The notes under the pieces are model-generated. The model was given only the letters and a program-made list of their open reading frames with translations, was not told where the DNA came from and did no database searches. The translations under genes and the position numbers were made by a program. From positions 5,146,001 through 5,210,000 of the forward strand of contig NZ_CP121682.1 of the NCBI RefSeq assembly GCF_029760955.1: a DNA stretch of 64,000 bases. The letters run 5' to 3'. Shown piece by piece: positions 8,972-18,271 of the stretch. How positions within the stretch are numbered: position 1 is the stretch's first letter; each line of letters begins with the position of its first letter. Origin of the DNA: Streptomyces cathayae. Its GTDB lineage: Bacteria > Actinomycetota > Actinomycetes > Streptomycetales > Streptomycetaceae.

Positions 8972-9020
8972 TGGAATCGATTACACGCACTGTGTACCGA
9001 GGATTGGAATCGATTACATG
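8972..9020. promoter_or_regulatory. Two RbsR (LacI-type) operators
   Basis: The 14-bp element TGGAATCGATTACA occurs at 8972-8985 and again at 9005-9018. Each has an AATCGATT core and outer arms that are palindromic except for one pair. The spacing of 33 bp is close to three helical turns, so two dimers would bind the same DNA face. They overlap the expected rbs promoter region, consistent with repression. Confidence 0.8.
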
Positions 9021-9167
9021 GGGGGAAGCAAGGGGGCGAAGGCGGCCGAAACCAAATCGTGACCGGAGCGTGGAGTGCCGCGTGCAGCCGACGCGTGCAT
9101 AGGGAACTGATCACCGACTGCCACCGTCATGGTGTTCATGGTGTTCATGGCGCAGGGCGGGAGCACG

Positions 9168-9362
9168 ATGGGCGAGGAGCCGGCGGGAGCGGAGCTGCTG
9201 CTGACGCTCCTCCTCATGGCAGCGGTCCCCACCCTCGTCGGAGGGGCGCTGCTCCTGTCCCTCTTCGGGCTGACGATGTGGGCGACGGCACCGCTACGAC
9301 GACGCAGACGGGCCCGCGCCGAAGACGGCCGGACTCCGTCCGGCCGCTCACGCGACCACTAG
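9168..9362 (+). CDS. Small single-pass membrane protein, unknown
   Basis: The product is 64 residues from ATG 9168, with GGGCGGGAGC about 5 nt upstream. Two in-frame ATGs further up (9129, 9138) are less well placed. The sequence has one long hydrophobic stretch (LLLTLLLMAAVPTLVGGALL and onward, about residues 8-45) followed by a very basic tail (PLRRRRRARAEDGR). It is divergent from rbsR. I do not recognise a family, and a chance ORF cannot be excluded. Confidence 0.45.
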   Translation: MGEEPAGAELLLTLLLMAAVPTLVGGALLLSLFGLTMWATAPLRRRRRARAEDGRTPSGRSRDH

Positions 9363-9374
9363 GCGCGGCGACGA

Positions 9375-9413
9375 AAGCCCCGACCGGCGCGGGCCGTGAA
9401 CCGGTCGGGGCTT
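9375..9413. terminator. Hairpin after the small membrane gene
   Basis: The arms AAGCCCCGACCGG (9375-9387) and CCGGTCGGGGCTT (9401-9413) form 13 perfect pairs around a 13-nt loop, 13 nt after the stop at 9362. I see nothing else in 9414-9644. Confidence 0.75.
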
Positions 9414-9644
9414 CCGGAGTGCGGTTCACCGCGCCGGAGGCGTCGGCCGTCACGCCGACGGCGGAGACGAACTGTCGGTCAGGCCGGCGGCGAACCGGGC
9501 CGGGTGGACCTCAGTCAGTCGGCCGTCCGGTGAGGGGCAGCGGCTGACCCGGTACGGGTCGGATGCCCGGAACCGCTCGTCCACCGCCGCCGCGCGTACC
9601 GGAATCCCTGCGTGAACGATCGCGAGGACGGGTGGGCGGTGGCC

Positions 9645-9992
9645 CTACGCGTCTGCCGGGCGGGCAAACCCGTAGGCGCGCTCGACCTTGGCCACGTGGA
9701 GCGAGAACGAGGCGTACCAGTGCTCGTGTCCGTGTGCACGAACCGGGGCGTGCTCCGCGTGATCCCGCCAGGCGGCGATCGATTCCTCGTTCTTCCAGTA
9801 CGACACCGTGATCCCCAGGCCGTCCGCACCGCGAGCGGAGTCGACACCGAGGAACCCCGGCTGCTCGGCGGCCAGTTCCAGCAGCCGCTCGGCCGTCTCC
9901 CCGTAGCCGTTGTCGCCGGCGGTCCGCACGGAGGTGAACACCACGGCGTAGTAGGGCGGGGCGGGCAGCAACGCGGGCGTGGGATCGGTCAC
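9645..9992 (-). CDS. Antibiotic biosynthesis monooxygenase (ABM) family protein
   Basis: This 115-residue protein has a single ferredoxin-like ABM fold: PPYYAVVFTSVR (strand 1), a central helix (GYGETAERLLELAAEQPGFL), then GITVSYWKNEESIAAWRDHA, the hallmark Y-W-(K/R)-(N/S)-xExIxxWRxHxEH pattern. Members are small oxygenases, heme-degrading enzymes or orphan stress proteins; the substrate cannot be told here. GTG 9992 is preceded by GGAAGGATCTCC. Upstream in-frame codons to 10061 have no ribosome site. Confidence 0.85.
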   Translation of the reverse strand: MTDPTPALLPAPPYYAVVFTSVRTAGDNGYGETAERLLELAAEQPGFLGVDSARGADGLGITVSYWKNEESIAAWRDHAEHAPVRAHGHEHWYASFSLHVAKVERAYGFARPADA

Positions 9993-10421
9993 GGAGATCC
10001 TTCCGACGGGCGACAGCGACAGTACCGCCTCAGAGGGTCTCGCACACCCGTCTGAACGCACAGCCTCACCGATCCGGTTGTCGGCCCACGCTTCTGGAGG
10101 GCCTGCCTGCGGGGAGCACGCACCGTCCCGAAGTCGTGAGTACTTCGGCCCCTCCTGTCCTGATACCGCTCACCTGAGCGTTCAAGTGACACATTCCCGC
10201 CGACTGCTCACGGTTTCCGGCAGGGCAGTCGTCCCCGGCCCGCGGCGCCGGGGCCACGCGGAATCCCTGCACCACCCGAGGGGGCACCATCCGGAGCTCA
10301 GGTCGCCTTCGAGCTCCGGACCGGGACACAGCGGGTCCACTCGCCGGAGGAGCACGGTGACGGGTCCACCGGCACGCGGCCGGAGCCCGTAAAGAGGGGG
10401 CCCGGCCGGCGCACCGGCCGG
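9993..10421. other. Intergenic region with an AKR-gene terminator
   Basis: No supportable gene is seen. Directly after the aldo/keto reductase stop are two CCGGCCGG blocks (10402-10409 and 10414-10421) around CGCA, an 8-bp terminator-like hairpin for the leftward gene. The promoter of the ABM gene must also lie here. Confidence 0.5.
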
Positions 10422-11300
10422 TCACGCGCGGCCGACGCCGTCCAGTTCGGCCATGTCCTCGTCGGAGAGGCAGAGCCCGGCGCCCGCGATGTTCTCGCGC
10501 AGGTGGGCGGTGGACGAGGTGCCGGGGATGAGCAGGATGTTCGGCGAGCGTCGCATCAGCCAGGCCAGCGCGACCGACATCGGCGTCGCCTCCAGCCGGC
10601 TCGCGACCCGCAGGAGGGCCTCGGACTGGAGCGGCGTGAAGCCGCCCAGTGGGAAGAACGGCACGTAGGCGATGCCGTCGGCGGCGAGGTGGTCGACGAG
10701 GTCGTCGTCGTGGCGGTGGGCGAGGTTGTACATGTTCTGCACACACACGATCGGGGCGATGCCGCGCGCCTCGGCGACCTGTTCCGCGGTGACGTTGCTG
10801 ACGCCGAGGTGTCGGACCAGACCCTCCTGCTGGAGGGCGACCAGTGTTTCGAACGCCTCGGAGATCGAGTCCGGCCGGGGGCCCTGAGCGTCGCCCATGC
10901 GCATGTTGACCAGGTCGAGGGCCTCGACACCGAGGGAGCCGAGGTTCTCGTGGACCTGCCTGCGCAGGTCTTCGGGGCGCCGGGCCGTGGGCCAGCCGCC
11001 CTGCGCGTCGCGGGTCGCGCCCACCTTGGTGGCGATGAACAGCGACTCCGGGTAGGGGTACAGCGCTTCGCGGATCAGCTCGTTCGTGATGCGCGGTCCG
11101 TAGGCGTCACTGGTGTCGATGTGGGTGATCCCGAGGCCGACCGCCTCGCGCAGGACGGCCAGGGCGCCGTCGTGGTCGGCGGGCGGCCCCATGACCCACG
11201 GGCCGGCGAGCTGCATCGCGCCGTAGCCGAACCGGGTGACGGTCGAGTCACCCAGCTTCCAGGTTCCGCCGGGAAGAGGAGGAGTGAGGGCGGTCTCCAT
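10422..11300 (-). CDS. Aldo/keto reductase
   Basis: This 292-residue NADPH-dependent oxidoreductase has a (beta/alpha)8 fold. The active-site segment is GITHIDTSDAYGP (Asp and Tyr of the catalytic tetrad) and the conserved Lys is in LFIATKVGATR. The tetrad His position reads VNMRMGD, where many relatives have H, so catalysis may differ. The NADP-binding end is LIPGTSSTAHLRENI. ATG 11300 has AAAGG about 10 nt upstream. It is divergent from an HxlR regulator, which probably controls it in response to an electrophile or redox signal. Confidence 0.9.
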   Translation of the reverse strand: METALTPPLPGGTWKLGDSTVTRFGYGAMQLAGPWVMGPPADHDGALAVLREAVGLGITHIDTSDAYGPRITNELIREALYPYPESLFIATKVGATRDAQGGWPTARRPEDLRRQVHENLGSLGVEALDLVNMRMGDAQGPRPDSISEAFETLVALQQEGLVRHLGVSNVTAEQVAEARGIAPIVCVQNMYNLAHRHDDDLVDHLAADGIAYVPFFPLGGFTPLQSEALLRVASRLEATPMSVALAWLMRRSPNILLIPGTSSTAHLRENIAGAGLCLSDEDMAELDGVGRA

Positions 11301-11366
11301 CGCAGTGCCTTTCGCTTGTGCCGGGGGTGGTGTCTCCGTCCCCCTTGCACCAGCATTGGAGACCTG

Positions 11367-11398
11367 CTTCCCCTCGGGAAGTAGGCACTCGGAAGTGC
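11367..11398. promoter_or_regulatory. Candidate HxlR operator between divergent genes
   Basis: Two adjacent palindromes, CTTCCCCTCGGGAAG (11367-11381) and GCACTCGGAAGTGC (11385-11398), lie in the 120-bp gap between the aldo/keto reductase and the HxlR gene. GGAAGT occurs twice as a direct repeat. The position suits a shared operator. Confidence 0.5.
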
Positions 11399-11420
11399 GT
11401 AACCACCCCAGAGGTTGGCA

Positions 11421-11864
11421 GTGAGATCGGTGACAACGACGAAGGCCGAGAAAAGGGCGCAGGCCAAGGCGGAGTACAACGCGTTCCTGGCGGTGTGCCC
11501 AAGCCGTCAGCTCCTCGACCGGATCTCGGACAAGTGGGTCGTCCTGATCCTGTGCGCACTGGGCGGTGACGCGTCCGAACGATCCGGCGCGTCGCACGCC
11601 CCGGAAGCGATGCGCTACTCCGAAATCGCCCGGCTGCTGGCGGGCGCCAGCCAGAAGATGCTGACCCAGACCCTACGGGCCCTCGAACGCGACGGCCTGC
11701 TCACCCGCACCGTGACACCCACGGTCCCCGTCACCGTCACCTACGAGCTGACCGACCTCGGCCTCTCGCTCCACCACCTGACCCGCGGGCTCAGGCAGTG
11801 GGCGCAGACTCACATGGACCAGGTCCTCACCAGCCGTGAGAAGCACGACGCGGGAGCTTCCTAG
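11421..11864 (+). CDS. HxlR-family winged-helix regulator
   Basis: The 147-residue HxlR/DUF24 protein has the sensor-type Cys in FLAVCPSRQLLDRISDKWVV, a winged helix with the recognition region ISQKMLTQTLRALE-like (here GASQKMLTQTLRALERDGLL), and the wing VTYELTDLGLSLH. GTG 11421 has GAGG 8 nt upstream; TTG 11415 is also in frame. The N-terminal Cys is typical of members that sense reactive aldehydes or quinones. Its divergent neighbour, the aldo/keto reductase, would be the natural target. Confidence 0.9.
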   Translation: MRSVTTTKAEKRAQAKAEYNAFLAVCPSRQLLDRISDKWVVLILCALGGDASERSGASHAPEAMRYSEIARLLAGASQKMLTQTLRALERDGLLTRTVTPTVPVTVTYELTDLGLSLHHLTRGLRQWAQTHMDQVLTSREKHDAGAS

Positions 11865-11973
11865 CGAGGACGGTGTTCTCCGTCTTGGCCGAGGGCCGGT
11901 CTGTGTCCGACCGTGAGGGACGCGCGGCGGGCGGATCGAGCCGCTGCTTCCGGACCGGTTGTCGGCGCGGGGC

Positions 11974-12303
11974 TCAGGAGGGCGTCGGCAGTGTCCGCGG
12001 ACGCGCTTCGTGGCCGGCGAGGTGGAGTCTCAGGCGGGTGAGGTCCTCGGCCTCGACGAACACCTGCTGTCCCCAGTACGCGGTGAGGCGCTGGGCGACG
12101 TCGACCAGCCGACGGCGGTCCTCGGGCGTGTGCGCCGGGAAACGCGCATAACCGTGGTCGGCGATCTCGTTGCCCAGCTCGCTGAAGAGCACGGCCCGGA
12201 AGCGCTGCTCCTCCTCGTCGGTCAGCGGTGCGACGGCGGCCTCGGCCTCGGTGGGCCGCAACCGGACGTTGTAGAGGTCTCGCATCGCGTACGGCTCCGC
12301 CAT
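11974..12303 (-). CDS. Hypothetical protein, about 109 residues
   Basis: The product begins MAEPYAMRDLYNVRLRPTEA and is acidic and helical, with no signal peptide, membrane helix or known motif. A second ATG at 12285 is a possible start. A 10-bp hairpin (12341-12350 with 12354-12363) lies upstream. Base composition is normal for the region and the reading frame has typical GC-rich third positions, which supports it being real. Function is unknown. Confidence 0.6.
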   Translation of the reverse strand: MAEPYAMRDLYNVRLRPTEAEAAVAPLTDEEEQRFRAVLFSELGNEIADHGYARFPAHTPEDRRRLVDVAQRLTAYWGQQVFVEAEDLTRLRLHLAGHEARPRTLPTPS

Positions 12304-12340
12304 CTGCTCGAGTTCGTCCGCGAGAGCCTACCGACCCCGG

Positions 12341-12363
12341 CCTCCCGGGCAGGGCCCGGGAGG
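12341..12363. terminator. Short hairpin upstream of the hypothetical gene
   Basis: CCTCCCGGGC (12341-12350) and GCCCGGGAGG (12354-12363) pair perfectly with a 3-nt loop. It lies in the gap 12304-12519 between two leftward genes, so it may end transcription from the questin-oxidase-like gene. Confidence 0.5.
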
Positions 12364-12519
12364 TCCGACCCCACCCGTACCGTGGAACCGCGTCCCACCG
12401 GTCCGCAGCGACCGCCCGGTGAGCGGGGTGGGCCGGGTGCCGGAGTGCACGATGACTGAGGAGTTCGCCGTGCGCGAGTCGGAGAAACCTGCCTGGGGCC
12501 GAAGCCGAAAGGCGTGGCG

Positions 12520-13557
12520 TCAGTGCTCGTCGATCAGCTCGGTCGCGCGGATCACTGCGGTGAGGGCGTCGGGGTGGCCTGTGCGCCGGTGAACGTCAAG
12601 GCAGGTGTCGGCGAGCTTGATGACGTGTTCGTCCTGGTGGCGGACGGCAAGGGCGAAGGTCTCTTCCGCTGACCGGTGGGCGGTGGGGAGGGCGTGCCGA
12701 GGTGCGGGTGCGGTGGGGGTGTAGGCCGCGGCCACGGCCGCGCCGGCCGCCCAGGCCGCGTGCAGGCTCATGACCCACTGGGTGCTGGGGAGTGCGGGCA
12801 AGGTACGCAGGACGGCCATGGGCGCGGTGGCGGCGTGAACCAGCATGACGGGCGAGCCGTGCGCGTTCGGGAGGTAGTGCACGGCGGCAGCCGTCGTCAG
12901 ATCGGCCAGCAGGTCCCGGGCCTGCCCGGCGTCCGCGGCGGGTCTCAGCGCGGCCAGCGCGATCGGCCAGCCGGTCAGGTCGGTGAGCTGGTCGAGCCGG
13001 TGGTTGATGCCCGCGGTCTGGTCGGGAACGCGCGGAACGCCTGCGAGAGCGGACGCCGGGTCGGCGGTTCCGGAAGGGGTGGCGGAGGGCACCCGCTGCC
13101 AGCGCGCCGCCCAGTAGCCGAGGGCTTGGCCGAGCTCGGCCAGGCGCGGTCCGTCCTCGTGGTCCAGCAGGGCGTGGACGGCGTGGCCGGTACGGATCAC
13201 CCCGTGGGTGGCGCCGGCCGCGATGCCGGGCAGAAGCCGTGGCCACCACGTCTCCAGTACCGCGCGCCAGGGCTGTTCGGCCACCTCGCGTTCGAAGAAC
13301 GCAAGCCAGTCACCGAGACGGCGGGGGTCCCCGAGCGCCGTGCGCCATTCGGCGGCGGTGATGGGCGAGACGCCGCGGGGCCGATCGTCCAGCCGGCTCA
13401 TGTAGAGGTCCAACCAGCGGTGGACCTGTCGCGCGTGTCCGCGCCGGACCATGGACTCCACCGCCATGGGGCCGTGATTGGTCAGCCAGCCCTCGAATTC
13501 CGGTCCGGTCCGATGCAGCCGTTCGTAGGCCTCGTCGAGCGTGCCGTCGATTTTCAT
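12520..13557 (-). CDS. Questin oxidase family protein (DUF4243-like)
   Basis: The protein has 345 residues. The family core GATHGVIRTGHAVHALLDHED (about residues 114-134) and the following GYWAARWQRVP match the questin-oxidase-like proteins, named after the fungal Baeyer-Villiger enzyme of anthraquinone cleavage. Bacterial members are of unknown substrate. The C-terminal histidines (FALAVRHQDEHVIKLADTCL) are also typical. ATG 13557 is the natural start. There is no operon partner; the RecD2 gene on the other strand starts 250 bp away. Confidence 0.82.
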   Translation of the reverse strand: MKIDGTLDEAYERLHRTGPEFEGWLTNHGPMAVESMVRRGHARQVHRWLDLYMSRLDDRPRGVSPITAAEWRTALGDPRRLGDWLAFFEREVAEQPWRAVLETWWPRLLPGIAAGATHGVIRTGHAVHALLDHEDGPRLAELGQALGYWAARWQRVPSATPSGTADPASALAGVPRVPDQTAGINHRLDQLTDLTGWPIALAALRPAADAGQARDLLADLTTAAAVHYLPNAHGSPVMLVHAATAPMAVLRTLPALPSTQWVMSLHAAWAAGAAVAAAYTPTAPAPRHALPTAHRSAEETFALAVRHQDEHVIKLADTCLDVHRRTGHPDALTAVIRATELIDEH

Positions 13558-13809
13558 GTGATCTGACTCTAGCCACGCGATGGTGCGCCACCATCGGTCC
13601 AGGGATCCAGAAGCACCCCTACACCGGACCTAGGACCTTCGGACGGGCCCCCACATCCGGATCGGCCCGACCGGAAGGGAGCGAGCACGGTGGCTCGGAC
13701 GCCGGCCGAGCAAGCGCTCGCCCCTTCGTCCACGCGCTCACAGCGGCTTCCCGGCGCTGAAGCCCGGACGGCCCGGCACTCTGTCACACCCCACCGGTAC
13801 GGTCGGAGC

Positions 13810-16062
13810 ATGTCCAACCAGTCCGCGGCGACCCCCGGTGAGCGGCGGCTCGCCACTCTCGAAGGTGTCCTCGAGCGCATCACGTACGCCAATGAGGACA
13901 ACGGCTACACGGTCGCCCGGGTCGACACCGGCCGGGGCGCCGGCGACCTGCTCACCGTCGTCGGGGCGCTGCTCGGCGCCCAGGTGGGCGAGTCGCTGCG
14001 GATGGAGGGGCGGTGGGGGTCGCACCCGCAGTACGGCAAGCAGTTCCACGTGGAGAACTACACGACGCTGCTCCCGGCCACCGTCCAGGGCATCCGCCGC
14101 TACCTCGGCTCGGGGCTGGTCAAGGGCATCGGGCCGGTGTTCGCCGACCGCATCACCCAGCACTTCGGGCTGGACACCCTGACCGTCATCGAGGAGGAGC
14201 CCAAGCGGCTCGTCGAGGTGCCCGGTCTCGGTCCCAAGCGGACCAAGAAGATCGCCGACGCCTGGGAGGAGCAGAAGGCGATCAAGGAGGTCATGCTCTT
14301 CCTCCAGACCGTCGAGGTGTCGACGTCGATCGCCGTGCGGATCTACAAGAAGTACGGGGACGCCTCGATCTCCGTCGTGAAGAACCAGCCCTACCGGCTG
14401 GCGTCCGACGTGTGGGGCATCGGCTTCCTCACCGCCGACAGGATCGCCCAGTCCGTCGGCATTCCGCACGACAGCCCGGACCGGGTCAAGGCGGGCCTGC
14501 AGTACGCCCTGTCGCAGGCCACCGACCAGGGGCACTGCTACCTCCCCGAGGAGAAGCTGATCGCCGACGCGGTGAAGCTGCTCCAGGTGGACACCGGGCT
14601 CGTCATCGAGTGCCTCGCCGAGCTGGCCGCGGAGCCGGAGGAGGGCGAGGACCCCGGGGTCGTCCGGGAGAAGGTGCCCGACCCGCAGGGCGGCGACCCG
14701 GTCACCGCGGTCTACCTCGTCCCCTTCCACCGCGCCGAGCTGTCCCTCTCCGCCCAGCTGCTGCGGCTGCTGCGCACCGGCGAGGACCGGATGCCGGGCT
14801 TCAGGGACGTGGACTGGGCGAAGGCCCTCGGCTGGCTCAAGGGGCGTACCGGAACCGACCTGGCCCCCGAGCAGGAGGCCGCCGTGAAGCTGGCGCTCAC
14901 CGAGAAGGTCGCGGTCCTCACCGGCGGACCGGGCTGCGGCAAGTCGTTCACCGTCCGCTCCATCGTGGAGCTGGCCCGCGCCAGGAAGGCCAAGGTGGTG
15001 CTCGCGGCGCCGACCGGCCGCGCCGCCAAGCGCCTGGCCGAGCTGACCGGCGCCGAGGCCTCCACCGTCCACCGCCTGCTGGAGCTCAAGCCCGGCGGCG
15101 ACGCGGCCTATGACCGGGACCGGCCGCTGGACGCCGACCTGGTGGTGGTCGACGAGGCGTCCATGCTCGACCTGTTGCTGGCCAACAAGCTGGTCAAGGC
15201 AGTGGCCCCCGGCGCCCACCTGCTCTTCGTCGGCGACGTGGACCAGCTCCCCAGCGTCGGCGCGGGCGAGGTGCTCCGTGACCTGCTGGCGGACGGCGGT
15301 CCGGTGCCCGCCGTCCGCCTCACGCGCGTGTTCCGGCAGGCCCAGCAGTCGGGCGTGGTGACCAACGCGCACCGGATCAACGCCGGGCGGCACCCGCTCA
15401 CCGACGGCATGAAGGACTTCTTCCTCTTCGTCGAGGACGACACCGAGGAGGCCGGCCGGCTCACCGTGGACGTGGCGGCGCGCCGCATCCCGGCGAGGTT
15501 CGGCCTCGACCCGCGCCGGGACGTGCAGGTGCTGGCCCCCATGCACCGCGGCCCGGCCGGCGCCGGCACGCTGAACGGGCTGCTCCAGCAGGCCGTCACC
15601 CCGGGCCGGCCGGACCTGCCCGAGAAGCGGTTCGGCGGCCGGGTCTTCCGCGTCGGCGACAAGGTCACCCAGATCCGCAACAATTACGAGAAGGGTGAGA
15701 ACGGGGTCTTCAACGGAACCGTCGGCGTGGTCACCTCGCTCGACCCGGTCGACCAGCGGCTGACGGTGCTGACGGACGAGGACGAGGAGGTGCCGTACGA
15801 GTTCGACGAACTGGACGAACTGGCGCACGCCTACGCGGTGACCATCCACCGCTCCCAGGGCAGCGAGTACCCGGCCGTCGTCATCCCGGTGACCACGGGG
15901 GCCTGGATGATGCTCCAGCGCAACCTGCTCTACACGGCGGTCACCCGGGCCAAGCGGCTGGTCGTCCTGGTCGGCTCCCGCAGGGCGATCGGACAGGCGG
16001 TCCGCACGGTGTCGGCGGGCAGGCGCTGCACGGCGCTCGACTTCCGGCTCGCGGGCGTCTGA
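13810..16062 (+). CDS. recD2: RecD2-type ATP-dependent DNA helicase
   Basis: This 750-residue SF1B 5'-3' helicase is not part of a RecBCD complex. The N-terminal OB-like and helix-hairpin-helix region (YLGSGLVKGIGPVFADRI, EVPGLGPKRTKKIADAW) is diagnostic of RecD2. The motor has Walker A TGGPGCGKSFT, motif II VVDEASMLD, motif III FVGDVDQLPSVG and the C-terminal UvrD-like motif AVTIHRSQGSEYPAV. ATG 13810 has GGAG only 1 nt upstream, too close for normal initiation, and a -10-like TACGGT lies at 13798-13803, so the message may be leaderless. The frame is open up to 13690, but that part has no helicase homology. Confidence 0.93.
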   Translation: MSNQSAATPGERRLATLEGVLERITYANEDNGYTVARVDTGRGAGDLLTVVGALLGAQVGESLRMEGRWGSHPQYGKQFHVENYTTLLPATVQGIRRYLGSGLVKGIGPVFADRITQHFGLDTLTVIEEEPKRLVEVPGLGPKRTKKIADAWEEQKAIKEVMLFLQTVEVSTSIAVRIYKKYGDASISVVKNQPYRLASDVWGIGFLTADRIAQSVGIPHDSPDRVKAGLQYALSQATDQGHCYLPEEKLIADAVKLLQVDTGLVIECLAELAAEPEEGEDPGVVREKVPDPQGGDPVTAVYLVPFHRAELSLSAQLLRLLRTGEDRMPGFRDVDWAKALGWLKGRTGTDLAPEQEAAVKLALTEKVAVLTGGPGCGKSFTVRSIVELARARKAKVVLAAPTGRAAKRLAELTGAEASTVHRLLELKPGGDAAYDRDRPLDADLVVVDEASMLDLLLANKLVKAVAPGAHLLFVGDVDQLPSVGAGEVLRDLLADGGPVPAVRLTRVFRQAQQSGVVTNAHRINAGRHPLTDGMKDFFLFVEDDTEEAGRLTVDVAARRIPARFGLDPRRDVQVLAPMHRGPAGAGTLNGLLQQAVTPGRPDLPEKRFGGRVFRVGDKVTQIRNNYEKGENGVFNGTVGVVTSLDPVDQRLTVLTDEDEEVPYEFDELDELAHAYAVTIHRSQGSEYPAVVIPVTTGAWMMLQRNLLYTAVTRAKRLVVLVGSRRAIGQAVRTVSAGRRCTALDFRLAGV

Positions 16063-16304
16063 TCCGCCGTTGTTGCGGTCCTTCGCCCCGGTCCCGAAAG
16101 AAAAATGATCGATCAAATGAGTCGCAAAGGTCACAGGGGCTTCCGGAAGCGCAACACAGCGGGCAGGATGAGAAAGTTGGCGGCACTCAGTGCCGCCGAT
16201 AGGCCCGATGGTCGACCCCGAGTGCACTCTCCTGAGCCAAGTGGGGGATGGTAGAGACAGTCAGGGCACCTCGAAGATGAGGCACTACGTCGGTGAGGGA
16301 AGAC

Positions 16305-17594
16305 GTGAGCGACAACTCTGTAGTACTGCGGTACGGCGACGGCGAGTACACCTACCCGGTGGTCGACAGCAGCGTCGGCGACAAGGGCTTCGACATCGGG
16401 AAGCTCCGCGCCCAGACCGGACTGGTGACGCTGGACAGCGGTTACGGCAACACCGCCGCATACAAATCCGCGATCACGTACCTGGACGGCGAGGGAGGCA
16501 TCCTCCGTTACCGCGGGTATCCGATCGAGCAGCTGGCCGAGCGCTCCTCCTTCCTGGAGGTCGCCTACCTGCTGATCAACGGTGAGCTGCCGACCGTCGA
16601 CGAACTCAGCGTGTTCAAGAACAACATCACGCAGCACACCCTGCTGCACGAGGATGTCAAGAACTTTTACAAGGGCTTCCCGCGCGACGCCCATCCGATG
16701 GCCATGCTGTCCTCGGTCGTCTCGGCGCTGTCCACGTTCTACCAGGACAGCCACAACCCGTTCGACGAGCGCCAGCGCAACCTCTCCACCACCCGGCTGC
16801 TGGCCAAGCTCCCGACCATCGCGGCCTACGCGTACAAGAAGTCGATCGGTCACCCGTTCGTCTTCCCGCGCAACGACCTCAGTTACGTCGAGAACTTCCT
16901 GCGCATGACCTTCTCGGTCCCGGCCCAGGAGTACGAGCTCGACCCGGTGGTGGTCTCCGCCCTGGACAAGCTGCTCATCCTGCACGCGGACCACGAGCAG
17001 AACTGCTCGACCTCCACGGTGCGCCTGGTCGGTTCCTCGCAGGCGAACATGTTCGCCTCGATCTCCGCCGGAATCTCCGCCCTGTGGGGCCCGCTGCACG
17101 GTGGCGCCAACCAGTCGGTCCTGGAGATGCTCGAGGGCATCCAGGCCGACGGCGGCGACGTCGACTCCTTCATCCGCAAGGTGAAGAACAAGGAGGACGG
17201 CGTCCGCCTGATGGGCTTCGGCCACCGGGTCTACAAGAACTTCGACCCCCGCGCCAAGATCATCAAGGCTGCCGCGCACGAGGTGCTGTCCGCCCTCGGC
17301 AAGTCCGACGAGCTGCTGGACATCGCGCTGAAGCTGGAGGAGCACGCGCTCTCCGACGACTACTTCGTCTCGCGCAGCCTCTACCCGAACGTCGACTTCT
17401 ACACCGGTCTGATCTACCGGGCCATGGGCTTCCCGAGCGAGATGTTCACGGTCCTGTTCGCCCTCGGCCGCCTTCCGGGCTGGATCGCCCAGTGGCACGA
17501 GATGATCAAGGAGCCGGGCTCCCGCATCGGCCGCCCGCGCCAGATCTACACGGGCGTGGTGGAACGGGACTTCGTCCCGGTCGAGCAGCGCTGA
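16305..17594 (+). CDS. gltA: Citrate synthase (type II, hexameric)
   Basis: The enzyme condenses oxaloacetate and acetyl-CoA, the entry step of the TCA cycle. It has 429 residues, the usual length. Active-site motifs are GPLHGGANQSVLEML (catalytic His) and MGFGHRVYKNFDPRA (second His), with the Asp in PNVDFYTGLIYRAMGF. GTG 16305 has GAGGGAAG just upstream. The gap 16063-16304 should hold its promoter. A terminator follows at 17621. Monocistronic. Confidence 0.96.
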   Translation: MSDNSVVLRYGDGEYTYPVVDSSVGDKGFDIGKLRAQTGLVTLDSGYGNTAAYKSAITYLDGEGGILRYRGYPIEQLAERSSFLEVAYLLINGELPTVDELSVFKNNITQHTLLHEDVKNFYKGFPRDAHPMAMLSSVVSALSTFYQDSHNPFDERQRNLSTTRLLAKLPTIAAYAYKKSIGHPFVFPRNDLSYVENFLRMTFSVPAQEYELDPVVVSALDKLLILHADHEQNCSTSTVRLVGSSQANMFASISAGISALWGPLHGGANQSVLEMLEGIQADGGDVDSFIRKVKNKEDGVRLMGFGHRVYKNFDPRAKIIKAAAHEVLSALGKSDELLDIALKLEEHALSDDYFVSRSLYPNVDFYTGLIYRAMGFPSEMFTVLFALGRLPGWIAQWHEMIKEPGSRIGRPRQIYTGVVERDFVPVEQR

Positions 17595-17620
17595 CCGACA
17601 CCGGTCACCGGTACTACGGA

Positions 17621-17658
17621 CGCCGGACGGCATGCCCTCGGGGGTGTGCCGTCCGGTG
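17621..17658 (+). terminator. Citrate synthase terminator
   Basis: CGCCGGACGGCA (17621-17632) pairs with TGCCGTCCGGTG (17647-17658), one G-U pair, and is followed by TTTTCG. It lies 27 nt after the stop. Confidence 0.85.
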
Positions 17659-18271
17659 TTTTCGTCGGCGGGCCGGGCCGCTCCCCGGCCGCTCGGGCCG
17701 GAACCCGGGTCCCGGAAAAGCGAGAAGGCGCCCCACGCCGGTCCCCCCACGGGCCGACGTCAGGGCGCCTTCCCATGTCCCGGTGCGGATTCCCCCCACG
17801 GGATCCGGCCGGGCGTCTGTGAAGAACAGCGCCTGAATCGCTGTGCGAGCACAATGAGCAGAACGGAGCCCACGGTCCTCATGCGGTCTGCCGGGACAGC
17901 GCACGGTCGGGAGGGCCGCTCAAAGCTCTCCGATGTACGTGCCCCGGCAACGCAGTCTGGGAAAGTCCCCCAAAGACATCCCCAGATGCCAGGTCGCGCC
18001 CCCCAAGACGCTTCCCGACATCGCCAACTTAGACCTTCGAACCCCTTCGATGGTTACGTTCACTTCACTGTGATCTGCGTCTCCTGCGTATGTCCGTTAC
18101 CTGCACAAGGGTCCCGTTATCGCCAATGGGACCCGAGCGTAAGGACGGTGCGTACGCCTTGTGAAGAGCTTATGTGAAAGGTCGTACCGGACTCCAGGGG
18201 TTCTCGGCTGCTGTTCCATAAAGCCGAGTGAGTGAGCGTAACCCTGCACGGGTGAGTGTCGTTGTCCGGTT
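17659..18271. other. Gene-free region with a second hairpin
   Basis: A perfect 10-bp inverted repeat (GAAGGCGCCC 17724-17733, GGGCGCCTTC 17763-17772) is the only clear structure and may be another terminator. The rest, up to the transposase start, has no supportable gene. The left end of the IS607-type element must be somewhere in its last 100 bp. Confidence 0.5.
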
